Shown in pieces: positions 1 to 7,606 of a stretch of DNA of 13,481 nt. Source of the DNA: an uncultured Planctomycetaceae bacterium. Its GTDB lineage: Bacteria; Planctomycetota; Planctomycetia; Pirellulales; UBA1268. The notes under the pieces are model-generated. The model saw nothing but the letters and a program-made list of their open reading frames with translations, did not search any database and was not told the origin of the DNA. The position numbers were made by a program, and so were the translations under genes. How positions within the stretch are numbered: position 1 is the first letter of the stretch; the number at the start of each line of letters is the position of its first letter. The stretch lies in assembly GCA_937926325.1 (NCBI GenBank), contig CALAZQ010000451.1, positions 1 through 13,481 on the forward strand. Reading direction: 5' to 3'.

Positions 1-1
1 T

Positions 2-892
2 GCAACCGCCGACACTGCGACCACGACCGCCGCGGCCCTGCTGCCCTTCCTGGCCGAAGGCGTGACCCATGAGCCCGAGTCGGCCGCTGCGGTCTGGCTG
101 GAGGCCTATCCCGAGGTGGTGAAAAACGGCCTGCTCTGGCTGGGCAAGCGGCAGATCGAAGCAAGCCAGCGGGTGCCGGGGCTGATCAGTGAAGACCTCG
201 GTGGACAGTGCCTGGGGCTGGTCGCCTTCAGCGAGACCCTGGCCCTCAGCGGCGACCGTCGGCTGACCCAGAACGCCAAGCTCGCCGCCAAGCAGCTGGT
301 CGATCGGCAGGCCGATGACGGCGGCTGGCCGCAGGGCGAAGCAGTCACGCCGCTGGCAACCGCCCGGGCTGTCCTCGCACTTGAAACAGCCAAGGCCTGT
401 GGCGTCGGGGTGTCGGCGGCGGCCCTCCGCCGGGCTGAGAAGTATCTTGAAGAAGCCGGCGTTGGCGGCAGCCCGACCCCGCTGGCCGCTTATGCCGCCG
501 CCCCCGACGGCCCGCCCGACCCGACGGCCACCGCGGCCTGTCTGCTGGCCTGGCAGTATTTTGAGCTGCCTCAGGACACGCCCGACCTGCTGGTCGCTGC
601 CGAGGCGCTGGCGTCACTGGCTCCGGCCCTCGAGAACGACCGCCTGAGCCAGCCGATCGACTTTCTGCTGTTTGCCGGCGACTTCCTTCGCAACCTCGAG
701 GGCGATCGGTATGACCGCTGGAACGCTCAGGTCAGTTCGTTTCTCTGCCGAACGCAACTGCAGGAGGGGGACAACACCGGCAGTTGGAACCCAGACCTTT
801 TCGCCGGCGGCCGCGACCGCACGGTCACCACCGCCCTGGCTACGCTCTGCCTGCAGGCCGCTTACCGCACGCTGCCGGCTTATCGGCAGTAG
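2..892 (+). CDS. Squalene-hopene-cyclase/prenyltransferase-repeat protein, 3' part (5' end outside window)
   Basis: The reading frame is open from base 2, with no stop upstream of the GTG at 62, and the residues before that GTG (ALLPFLAEG...THE) fit the family's helical repeat. The GTG is therefore unlikely to be the true start and the gene begins outside the window. The visible 296 residues form alpha-alpha repeats of the squalene/hopene cyclase and protein-prenyltransferase beta-subunit type. QW-like motifs are visible: DRQADDGGW, and near the end a GSWNP...GGRDRTVTTALATLCLQ block, the usual C-terminal repeat of this group. Planctomycetes carry many such proteins, often large and exported, that are not true cyclases. 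The catalytic DxDD motif of hopene cyclases is not in the visible part, so enzymatic activity cannot be claimed. It ends 19 bases before the convergent stop of the next gene, with no terminator hairpin or T-run between them. The family call is fairly sure; the function is unknown. Confidence 0.8.
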   Translation, partial: ATADTATTTAAALLPFLAEGVTHEPESAAAVWLEAYPEVVKNGLLWLGKRQIEASQRVPGLISEDLGGQCLGLVAFSETLALSGDRRLTQNAKLAAKQLVDRQADDGGWPQGEAVTPLATARAVLALETAKACGVGVSAAALRRAEKYLEEAGVGGSPTPLAAYAAAPDGPPDPTATAACLLAWQYFELPQDTPDLLVAAEALASLAPALENDRLSQPIDFLLFAGDFLRNLEGDRYDRWNAQVSSFLCRTQLQEGDNTGSWNPDLFAGGRDRTVTTALATLCLQAAYRTLPAYRQ

Positions 893-911
893 CCGATCAT
901 TGCAGCCTGAC

Positions 912-2777
912 TCACGGTCGCAGGGCCAGAAACTTGTCGAGATTCTTTTTGATCGTGAGGCTGCCAGGCTCTTTCCGCCGGGCGACGACCTGGCAGCGGA
1001 TCGCTTCCTCGGGTCGGCCGGCGGCGGCGTAGCAGTGGGCCAGCGTGTCGAGATAGCTGGCGCTGTCGAAGGAGAGTTCGAGCGACCGCTTGGAATAGCG
1101 GGTGGCCTTGGCGATGTCGCCTTCGGTGTTGGCCACCAGCCAGGCGTATTCGTTGTAGCCGTTGGGCTCGTCGGGCTCTGAGTCGATTCGCTGTTGCAGG
1201 TTGTCCAAGGCCTCGGCAATCAGCGTGATGACCCGGGTGCGGTCGGCCGCCGGCAGGTCGGGCAGATGGTAAAAGGCGATCAGGCTGTCGATCTCACCGG
1301 GATAGGCAGCCACCGCCGCCTCGACCGCCTGCCGCTGGGCGGCGGCATCGCCGGTCTCGCGGGCGGCACAGAACAGAAAATAATGCCGGCGACCGGCCAG
1401 TGCCTTGGGCGAGTGCCCGAGGGACTCGAGCACCCGCGTGTTGGGCACGTTGCCCCGTGAGCCCTCGAGGGTTTCCTGAAGCACTGCGGCCGCCTCAGTG
1501 CAGCTGCCCTGGTCATTGAGAAACTCTGCCCGGCTGACGGCCAGTTGCACCGCCACCTGAGGGGTAAGCCCGTCGGCGACCAGCACACGGCCATATTCGC
1601 GGTTGGCCCAGTCAACGACGCCCCAATGTGCCAGCCGCACCGCCGCCAACAGCTGTTGCTGCAGGTCGTCAGTCGCGGTGACGAAGGCCTGTTCGGCCAG
1701 TTCAGTGGCTGCCTGTTCCCGGCCGCGGGCCCGTTCGCAGCAGCCGGCGGCATAGGCGAGCAGCGGCTGATCGTCCAGGACGTCGAGGGCCGCATCAGGC
1801 AGCCGGTCAACCAGATCGGCCAGCCCGGCATCGGCTGCCCAGAACAGCACATTGGCCAGCTCAATCGACTTGGTCCGCTCGTCATCACTGTCGATCAGGT
1901 CAAACAGTTCGGCAGCGGCAGCCACCGCCCGCTCAGGCTGGCCGGCCTGAAGGGCTGCTCGGGCGACACAGCGACGCAGCAGCTGGGCGACCGGGTCGTC
2001 GTTGGTGTCGGCGTTGTCTTCGGCGTTGGCCCGCGTGGCGAGTGACCGTGTGGGCAGGGCGGTCTGCTCGAGGAACTGCTCCATGGCGTCGATCAGGCGA
2101 TCGAGCGGCTGGGCCATGTCGGCCGCATCGGCCGGGCCGGCGTCGGCGACGCGGGAGAAGTCGATCAACGTGTGCAGCAGGGTCGCCGCCGGCCGCTGAC
2201 TGGACCCCAGTTCGTTTTCCAACGGTACGGTCAGCCGCGGCCAGTGCGGGTCCTGCGGCCGCCACTCCTGCAGAATCACCACTGCAGCAAGTTGTGAGAT
2301 GACCGGCGACCGGTGGATGCGCACCAGTCGGGCCAAGGGGCCGGCACCGGCATCGGCCTCCAGCCGGATCAGCCGGCTGAGCACCTTGAGCTGTTCGGAG
2401 AGGGGCTTGGTCGAAAAGCCATCGAGCAGATCGGCCACCGCCGGCGGATCGGTGGGACGCACCAGCGGCACGGTTTCAAGGATCCAGCGGGCCCGCAGGG
2501 CCACCTCCAGATCAGCCTGCTGGTCGGCCGCCGCCAGCAGCTGATCGATGGCCGACTCAGACACCTCGGTCAGCCGCCGGGTGGCCGCTTCGCGAACGGC
2601 ATACTCGCGGCTGCCGAGCTGCTCGACCAGCACCGCGATCTCAGCCGCATCGACCGGCTGCACTGGCACGGCCGACGTGGCCCAGGCGGGGCAGGGTGAG
2701 AGAATACCCACGGCAAGCAGCAACCCACGCAGCAGCCAGAAGCGACGTTCAGTCGCGTTGACAGCGTCTGTCAGCAT
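912..2777 (-). CDS. Exported HEAT-like/TPR-like repeat protein
   Basis: A 621-residue protein of unknown function, predicted to act outside the cytoplasmic membrane. Residues 1-33 look like a signal peptide: ERR, then a hydrophobic run WLLRGLLLAVGIL and an AWA cleavage site. Residues about 44-103 form a HEAT-like block (LGSREYAVREAATRRL) typical of planctomycete exported proteins. The rest is helical and Ala/Leu/Asp-rich. The last part, about 540-606, contains two recognisable TPR units (YNEYAWLVANTEGD..., then SASYLDTLAHCYAAAGRPEEAI). The ATG at 2777 is chosen over an in-frame ATG 14 codons upstream because GGAGG lies six bases before it and the signal peptide starts cleanly there. It lies 58 bases downstream of pyrE on the same strand, so the two may be co-transcribed, though nothing links it to pyrimidine synthesis. 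HEAT and TPR units are protein-protein scaffolds, so a role in envelope assembly or binding is possible. No catalytic motif is seen. Confidence 0.8.
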   Translation of the reverse strand: MLTDAVNATERRFWLLRGLLLAVGILSPCPAWATSAVPVQPVDAAEIAVLVEQLGSREYAVREAATRRLTEVSESAIDQLLAAADQQADLEVALRARWILETVPLVRPTDPPAVADLLDGFSTKPLSEQLKVLSRLIRLEADAGAGPLARLVRIHRSPVISQLAAVVILQEWRPQDPHWPRLTVPLENELGSSQRPAATLLHTLIDFSRVADAGPADAADMAQPLDRLIDAMEQFLEQTALPTRSLATRANAEDNADTNDDPVAQLLRRCVARAALQAGQPERAVAAAAELFDLIDSDDERTKSIELANVLFWAADAGLADLVDRLPDAALDVLDDQPLLAYAAGCCERARGREQAATELAEQAFVTATDDLQQQLLAAVRLAHWGVVDWANREYGRVLVADGLTPQVAVQLAVSRAEFLNDQGSCTEAAAVLQETLEGSRGNVPNTRVLESLGHSPKALAGRRHYFLFCAARETGDAAAQRQAVEAAVAAYPGEIDSLIAFYHLPDLPAADRTRVITLIAEALDNLQQRIDSEPDEPNGYNEYAWLVANTEGDIAKATRYSKRSLELSFDSASYLDTLAHCYAAAGRPEEAIRCQVVARRKEPGSLTIKKNLDKFLALRP

Positions 2778-2783
2778 CGAATT

Positions 2784-2788
2784 CCTCC
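2784..2788 (-). promoter_or_regulatory. Shine-Dalgarno site deciding the start of the HEAT/TPR gene
   Basis: On the minus strand the sequence reads GGGAGGAATTCG then ATG. The GGAGG core is six bases from the start codon. It is the strongest Shine-Dalgarno sequence in the window and favours the ATG at 2777 over the upstream in-frame ATG at 2819. Confidence 0.75.
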
Positions 2789-2835
2789 CGGCCAAGGGGT
2801 GTTGAAACCGCTCTGACACATCGTAGCGGAGGCGG

Positions 2836-3429
2836 CTAGGCGGCGTCGGGCTCGATGCCGAGGTCGCGGATGGTGACGAGGGGCTCGAGCGGAATGCCGC
2901 GGGCGGCGAAGGCCGCGGCGGCCCCGGCCAGCCGGTCGATCACCGTCACCACCCGCTCAACCTGCAGGCCGAACTCAATGGCCCGGTCGATTGCCAGCAG
3001 CGATGAGCCACCGGTGGTGGTCACGTCTTCAACAATCACCACCCGCTGCCCCGGCTCGACCGGCCCCTCCACATACCGCTGCAGGCCGTGTCCCTTCGGC
3101 TCTTTGCGAACCATGAAGCCCTTCAGGGGGAGGCCGGCGACGCCGGCCATGGTGACGGCGGCACTGGTGATGGGGTCGGCCCCGATCGACATGCCACCGA
3201 TCGCATCGGGCAGCTCGCCGAGGGCCTGGAGCCGCTGGAGGATTGCCCGGCCGACCAGCATCGAGCCCTGAGCGTCGAGGACCACCTGCTTGGCATCGAG
3301 ATAGAAGCTGGCCGTGCGGCCCGAGGCAAGCGTGAAGCTGCCCCGCTTGAGGGCCCGCTGCTCGATCAGCTCCACCAGCTGCCGGCGGGTCGCCGCAATA
3401 TCAGAGTCAGTCGAATGTGTCGTGCTCAT
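2836..3429 (-). CDS. pyrE: Orotate phosphoribosyltransferase
   Basis: PyrE transfers the phosphoribosyl group of PRPP to orotate to give OMP, the fifth step of de novo UMP synthesis, in the cytoplasm. The 197-residue product is close to the family's usual length (about 200-220). Seen in order: the SGRTASFYLDAK substrate segment (36-47), the flexible catalytic loop RKEPKGHG (108-115), and the PRPP-binding motif VVIVEDVTTTGGS (130-142) with its two acidic residues and TTGG turn. ATG at 3429 is chosen; the frame could be opened two codons earlier by a TTG at 3435. No convincing Shine-Dalgarno precedes it, so it may be weakly led or leaderless. It is transcribed away from the nfeD operon across a 127-base divergent region. 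No fusion to OMP decarboxylase and no other pyr gene is visible, so it stands apart from the rest of the pathway here. Confidence 0.95.
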   Translation of the reverse strand: MSTTHSTDSDIAATRRQLVELIEQRALKRGSFTLASGRTASFYLDAKQVVLDAQGSMLVGRAILQRLQALGELPDAIGGMSIGADPITSAAVTMAGVAGLPLKGFMVRKEPKGHGLQRYVEGPVEPGQRVVIVEDVTTTGGSSLLAIDRAIEFGLQVERVVTVIDRLAGAAAAFAARGIPLEPLVTIRDLGIEPDAA

Positions 3430-3488
3430 GATCAAATGCTAGCAGATCATGAGGCCGGCTGGTGGGCTCCTCGCGAACCGACTGTTTT

Positions 3489-3516
3489 TTGACTCCCCCC
3501 GGCACCGTCTTAGAAT
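3489..3516 (+). promoter_or_regulatory. Sigma-70-type promoter of the nfeD-floA operon
   Basis: TTGACT at 3489-3494 and TAGAAT at 3511-3516 are each one base off the consensus -35 and -10 hexamers and are 16 bases apart. Transcription would begin near 3523, giving a leader of about 35 bases before the ATG at 3557. This placement also argues that an upstream in-frame start at 3449 is not used, because it lies upstream of the promoter. Confidence 0.65.
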
Positions 3517-3556
3517 TTGGGCGGCTCGACTCCCAACCCTGAGGCAGCTGCTGCCG

Positions 3557-5848
3557 ATGTCTATGAAGGTTTTCAAGGTGTTGCGGTGCTGCCTGGTGCT
3601 GCTGGCCGTTGTGACCGCCAGCCACCCTGAGCGGCTGCTGGCCGGCCCGCTGGCCGAGGCGGTGGCCCGGGCGAAGGCAGCCGCCGGGGTGCCCGTGGAC
3701 CCCGAGCCGGAACCGGCTCAGGCAGTCAAGCGACCGCCCGCTCCCGAACCGGCTGCCGCCGCTATCGAGCAAGTCGGTGACCAGCCGCCTGCCCCGGCAA
3801 TGCCGCCCACGGTCACGCTCGAACTGCGGCTGCCGATCACCGGCAGCCGCGACACCCAGCTGCGGGCAGCCATCCTGCGGCAGCTTGACCGGCTGGAGAG
3901 CCGGCCCGGCCAGCGCGGGGTGTTGGTGCTGCAGTTTGCCAGCGACCGCGACAGCACGGTGGCGGGCAGCGACTTCGGCCGTTCCCTGGAACTGGCCCGC
4001 TTCCTCACCGACCCGCGGCTGGCGGGTGTCAAAACAGTTGCCTTTCTGCCCGAGGGGGCCAGCGGCCATGCCGTCCTCGCGGCGTTGGCCTGCGAAGAGA
4101 TCGTGATGGCCCCGGCCGCCGTCCTCGGCCCGGCCAACCGTGATGAGCCCCGTGTCGATGAGGCGATGCGGGTCGCCTATCGCGAGATCGCCAGCCGCCG
4201 CCGGACCGTGCCGGCGCCGTTGGCGGTGGCCCTGCTCGATCCGGGCAGCCGGGTGGCCCGCGTGGCGACTGAAGTCGGCGAGCAGATCGTTCCGCTCGAT
4301 CAGGTGGCGGCCCTGCGGCAGCAGGTGCAGGTGCTCAAGGTCGAAGAACTTGGTCCGGCCCCGCTGGAACTGACCGGCCGGCAGGGCCGGGAGCTTGGCG
4401 TGGTGCGGCTGCTGGCCCGCACGCCAGCCGAGTTGGCGGCCGGACTTGATCTCGACCCGGCGGCGGTGGTGGTCGATCCGTCGCTGGGCCGTGGCTGGCA
4501 GGCGGCGGTGGTCGGCCTGCGCGGGGCCATGAGCGGTGACGGCGTGGCCCGGGCCCGGACTCGGCTGCAGGAGGCGATCGATGATGGTGCGAACTTCCTC
4601 TGCCTGCAGATTGACAGTGCCGGCGGGTCACCGGAGCAGAGCCTGGTGCTGGCTGGCTGGCTGGCCAGCCTCGACCCCGCCCGGGTGCGGACGGTGGCCT
4701 ATGTGCCCCGGCAGGCTCGGGGTGATGCCGCCCTGGTGGCACTTGCCTGCGATGAACTGGTCATGGGGCCGCAGGCTGTCCTTGGCGGCGAAGGGGCGGC
4801 CGCCATCGGTGGCCGACAGGCCGACGCCGTGGTGGTCGCCTGGCGGCAGGCGATGGAAAAGCGGGACGCCCGGCCGTGGTCGCTGCCACTGGCAGTGGTG
4901 CTGCCCGGCTTTCAGGTAAACCGGATGGTGCAGGCGTCGACCGGCCGGGTCGAGTACTTCAGTGAGAAGGAGCTCCAGGCGCGGGCCGATCGGGCTGACT
5001 GGCAGCTGGAGGCGGCACTGGCCCCCGGGCCGCTGGCAGTCACCGCCGCTGAGGCGGAAGGCTACGGGCTGGCCGGTCCGCCGGTCGACTCGTTCCGTGA
5101 ACTCGCCGAACGGTACGGTCTGACCGATGAAGTTGCGGTCGTCGAGCCGGGCTGGGCGGACCAGCTCCTCGATGCTCTCGCCAGCCCACGGCTGGCCTGG
5201 CTGCTGCTGCTGATCGGTGGGGCGGGGCTCTACATCGAGCTGAATACCCCGGGCCTTGGCTTTGGTGGCTTCATCGCCATGGTCGCCTTCATCGTCTACT
5301 TCTGGAGTCAGTATCTGCACGGCACCAGCGGCTGGCTGGAGGTGATGCTGTTCGTGGCGGGCCTCGTCTGCCTGGCGGCCGAGATCTTTGTGGTGCCGGG
5401 GATGGGGGTGCTGGGCCTGGGGGGCGGCCTGCTGGTGATCGCCTCGCTGGTGCTTGCCAGCCAGTCGTTCGTGCTGCCGGCCAACGACTATCAGGTGCGG
5501 CAGCTGCAATGGTCGCTACTGGGCATTCTGGGGGCCGGGGTTGGGGTCGGTGTCTTTGCCGGGCTGGTGCGGCGGTGGCTGCCATCGACACCGGTGCTGC
5601 GGCATGTTCTGCTGACGCCACCCGAGCCAGAGCTGCCGACAGTGGTGGAGCCGCTGGAAGGGCTGATCGGCACCAGTGGCGTGACGACCACCCGGCTGGC
5701 GCCGGCGGGCAAGGCCGAAGTTGACGGGCAACTGCGGGATGTCTGGAGTGAGGGCATGCTGATCGAGCCGGGAACAGCCGTGCGGGTGACGGCCGTCCGG
5801 GCCGGTCGGGTGATGGTGGTGCCGCAGCCCCCGCGGGAGCCGGCATGA
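3557..5848 (+). CDS. Long NfeD-family membrane protein with two tandem, apparently inactive ClpP-like domains
   Basis: A 763-residue NfeD1b-type protein; family members act with flotillin/stomatin scaffolds in the membrane. A signal peptide (about 1-30) is followed by a Pro/Ala-rich linker. Two ClpP-like domains follow, about 85-290 and 312-535, sharing ALAC(E/D)E(I/L)VM and AVLG signatures. About five membrane segments lie between 545 and 671, and a soluble NfeD OB-fold spans about 695-760. The second domain keeps the oxyanion-type DSAGGS (353-358). In both domains the usual catalytic serine of the ASAG motif aligns with Gly (PEGASGHAV 165-173; PRQARGDAA 384-392), and no lysine stands at the dyad position about 40 residues on. 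Protease activity is therefore doubtful. Usual NfeD1b proteins have one ClpP domain and about 430-460 residues, so this is a duplication. The ATG at 3557 is chosen for its signal peptide and position after the promoter; ATG at 3563 is an alternative. The stop overlaps the next start (ATGA). Confidence 0.88.
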   Translation: MSMKVFKVLRCCLVLLAVVTASHPERLLAGPLAEAVARAKAAAGVPVDPEPEPAQAVKRPPAPEPAAAAIEQVGDQPPAPAMPPTVTLELRLPITGSRDTQLRAAILRQLDRLESRPGQRGVLVLQFASDRDSTVAGSDFGRSLELARFLTDPRLAGVKTVAFLPEGASGHAVLAALACEEIVMAPAAVLGPANRDEPRVDEAMRVAYREIASRRRTVPAPLAVALLDPGSRVARVATEVGEQIVPLDQVAALRQQVQVLKVEELGPAPLELTGRQGRELGVVRLLARTPAELAAGLDLDPAAVVVDPSLGRGWQAAVVGLRGAMSGDGVARARTRLQEAIDDGANFLCLQIDSAGGSPEQSLVLAGWLASLDPARVRTVAYVPRQARGDAALVALACDELVMGPQAVLGGEGAAAIGGRQADAVVVAWRQAMEKRDARPWSLPLAVVLPGFQVNRMVQASTGRVEYFSEKELQARADRADWQLEAALAPGPLAVTAAEAEGYGLAGPPVDSFRELAERYGLTDEVAVVEPGWADQLLDALASPRLAWLLLLIGGAGLYIELNTPGLGFGGFIAMVAFIVYFWSQYLHGTSGWLEVMLFVAGLVCLAAEIFVVPGMGVLGLGGGLLVIASLVLASQSFVLPANDYQVRQLQWSLLGILGAGVGVGVFAGLVRRWLPSTPVLRHVLLTPPEPELPTVVEPLEGLIGTSGVTTTRLAPAGKAEVDGQLRDVWSEGMLIEPGTAVRVTAVRAGRVMVVPQPPREPA

Positions 5849-6483
5849 ATCCATTTGTCTGGGTGATCGGCTTGCTGGTGATCGGACTGCTGGTGATGGT
5901 GCTGGAGGTCTTCATTCCCTCCGGCGGGCTGCTCGGGTTTCTCAGCATTGCGGCAATCGTGGCGGCGGTGGCGACCGCCTTTGCCGAGCAAGGAATCGGG
6001 GCCGGTCTGCTGGTGCTGGCGGTGACCGCCGTGGCGGTGCCGGCGACGCTGGCCATCGCCTTCCATCTGTTTCCCGCCACGCCATTGGGCCGGCGGATTT
6101 TGCCGGCACCCCCGGAGGCGGCTGAACTGGTGCCGGCTGCCGCCGAGCGGCTGCATGCCCGCGAACTGATCGGCCGCCGGGGGGTTGTCACCAGTGAGCT
6201 GCTGCCCTGGGGGCAGGCTGAAATTGATGGCGAGCGGCTGGAGGCTCTGAGCCAGTCAGGACCAATAGCAGCGGGAACCGCGGTCGATGTGGTCGGCACC
6301 GAGGGCCGGGCGGTGGTCGTGCGGCAGGCCCGGGAGGAGCCACAGCTGCGGGCGTTTGCGGAGCCAGCCGACGCCGCCGCGGCTGGCCCGGTTTCGCCGC
6401 AGCCTGCCGAAACGGCCGATCCGCGGTCACCCGTTCTCGAAGAATTTGAGTTCGACGACCTCGATCGGACCGCCGGCGCTTGA
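5845..6483 (+). CDS. Short NfeD-family membrane protein
   Basis: A 212-residue protein without a protease domain. Three membrane segments lie at about 4-23, 28-47 and 52-75, the first two joined by the family turn EVFIPSGGLLG. A soluble OB-fold-like NfeD domain follows at about 106-162 (LIGRRGVVTSELLPWGQAEIDGERL...GTAVDVVGTEGRAVVV). The last 50 residues form a low-complexity Ala/Pro tail ending in an acidic patch, EEFEFDDLD, which is unusual and could be a docking peptide. In this family the OB domain is thought to bind flotillin/stomatin partners. The start codon overlaps the stop of the long NfeD in an ATGA junction, so translation is probably coupled. The flotillin gene follows after 93 bases. 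Having a long and a short NfeD side by side is seen in other bacteria; the acidic tail is the point specific to this copy. Confidence 0.85.
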   Translation: MNPFVWVIGLLVIGLLVMVLEVFIPSGGLLGFLSIAAIVAAVATAFAEQGIGAGLLVLAVTAVAVPATLAIAFHLFPATPLGRRILPAPPEAAELVPAAAERLHARELIGRRGVVTSELLPWGQAEIDGERLEALSQSGPIAAGTAVDVVGTEGRAVVVRQAREEPQLRAFAEPADAAAAGPVSPQPAETADPRSPVLEEFEFDDLDRTAGA

Positions 6484-6518
6484 CTGGAGGCCTTGCCGCA
6501 AACAGGCTTCAAGGAAGC

Positions 6519-6552
6519 GGTCGGCCACTGGCTGGCTTTGTGGTGACCGACC
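6519..6552 (+). promoter_or_regulatory. Hairpin between short nfeD and floA
   Basis: GGTCGG (6519-6524) pairs with CCGACC (6547-6552), and CCAC (6525-6528) with GTGG (6540-6543), leaving a TGA bulge and an 11-base loop. It sits in the 93-base gap before floA, 15 bases ahead of its Shine-Dalgarno site. No T-run follows, so it is not a terminator. An RNA processing or stability element that sets floA level apart from nfeD is possible but unproven. Confidence 0.35.
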
Positions 6553-6566
6553 GTAATGTCCCTTTC

Positions 6567-6570
6567 GGAG
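6567..6570 (+). promoter_or_regulatory. Shine-Dalgarno site deciding the floA start
   Basis: GGAG lies six bases before the ATG at 6577. The in-frame ATG at 6556 has no such site, and starting at 6577 puts the hydrophobic segment at the N-terminus as in known FloA proteins. Confidence 0.65.
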
Positions 6571-6576
6571 TTTTCC

Positions 6577-7590
6577 ATGCCAGGTCTCATCGCCCTTGTC
6601 GTCGGCATCGTCCTGCTGCTGATCGTGCTCGGTTTTCTGACCCGCTACCTGCGGCTCTGGCTGCAGTCGTACGCCTCGAGTGCCGGCATCGGGCTGTTCG
6701 ACCTGGTGGCGATGAGCTTCAAAAAGGTCAACCCGACCGTGATCGTCCGCAGCAAGATCATGGCGGTGCAGGCCGGCCTCGGTGATGCCAGCGGCATCAC
6801 CCTGCAAGCCCTCGAGGCCCATTACCTGGCAGGCGGCCGGGTGCCGCTGGTGGTGCAGGCGTTGATTGCCGCGTCGAAGGCCAAGATGGGCGAGCTCAAC
6901 TTTACGCTGGCCACCGCGATCGACCTGGCGGGCCGGAACGTCCGTGAGGCGGTGCAGACGAGCGTCTACCCCAAGGTGATCGACTGCCCCGGGGCCAAGA
7001 GCGGCCGCACGACGCTCGACGCGATCGCCAAGGATGGGATTCAGCTGAAGGTGCGGGCCCGGGTGACGGTGCGGACCAACCTCAACCAGCTGATCGGCGG
7101 AGCGACCGAAGACACGATCATCGCCCGTGTCGGCGAAGGTATTGTCTCGGCGATCGGTTCGTCGGAGACGCACAGCAAGGTGTTGGAGAACCCCGACGTG
7201 ATTTCCAAGACGGTGCTGGGCCGCCGGCTCGATGCCAACACCGCCTTTGAGATTGTCTCGATCGACATTGCCGACATCGACGTCGGTGTGAACGTGGGGG
7301 CCCGGCTGCAGGCCGATCAGGCGGAGGCCGACACCCGCGTGGCCCGGGCCAATGCCGAGGGCCGCCGGGCGATGGCGGTGGCACGAGAACAGGAGATGGT
7401 CGCCGGCATCGAAGAGAGCCGGGCGGCCCTGGTCGAGGCCGAGGCCGAGGTGCCGAGGGCAACCTCTGACGCTTTGGCCAGCGGGCAGCTGGGCATTCTC
7501 GACTATTATCGGCTGAAGAACCTGCAGGCCGACACCGACATGCGGCGGTCGATTGCCACCACGCCGGCACCGGCTGCCGCGGCCACGTAA
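6577..7590 (+). CDS. floA: Flotillin-like protein FloA (SPFH/band-7 family)
   Basis: FloA is a membrane scaffold that oligomerises into functional membrane microdomains and recruits signalling, secretion and cell-wall proteins. The 337 residues match the usual length (B. subtilis FloA is about 331). Residues 4-28 are a membrane segment; a second hydrophobic stretch at about 36-47 is the usual re-entrant anchor. The SPFH core runs to about 230. Hallmark motifs include [33 protein letters not shown] and [16 protein letters not shown], then a Glu/Ala-rich flotillin coiled coil (about 247-295) with [12 protein letters not shown] and EAEAEVP, and the end [21 protein letters not shown]. From memory of the Bacillus sequence, a stretch near 137-149 ([13 protein letters not shown]) is about seven residues longer. 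It follows two nfeD genes, paralleling the yqeZ-floA operon of Bacillus, and is followed by a zinc-ribbon gene 16 bases on. Identification is secure. Confidence 0.95.
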   Translation: MPGLIALVVGIVLLLIVLGFLTRYLRLWLQSYASSAGIGLFDLVAMSFKKVNPTVIVRSKIMAVQAGLGDASGITLQALEAHYLAGGRVPLVVQALIAASKAKMGELNFTLATAIDLAGRNVREAVQTSVYPKVIDCPGAKSGRTTLDAIAKDGIQLKVRARVTVRTNLNQLIGGATEDTIIARVGEGIVSAIGSSETHSKVLENPDVISKTVLGRRLDANTAFEIVSIDIADIDVGVNVGARLQADQAEADTRVARANAEGRRAMAVAREQEMVAGIEESRAALVEAEAEVPRATSDALASGQLGILDYYRLKNLQADTDMRRSIATTPAPAAAAT

Positions 7591-7606
7591 GCGGAAGGAA
7601 AAGGTC

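Noticed and set aside
3449..3556. N-terminal extension of the long NfeD from 3449
   Set aside because: It lies upstream of, and across, the TTGACT/TAGAAT promoter, and would bury the signal peptide 36 residues inside the protein.
6556..6576. Earlier ATG for floA
   Set aside because: It lacks a Shine-Dalgarno site, whereas the ATG at 6577 has GGAG six bases upstream and matches the known FloA start.
5289..6608. A 439-codon open frame on the minus strand across the two nfeD genes
   Set aside because: It is a GC-rich shadow of the plus-strand frames, rich in Ser/Arg/Ala/Pro with no domain, and overlaps well-supported genes.
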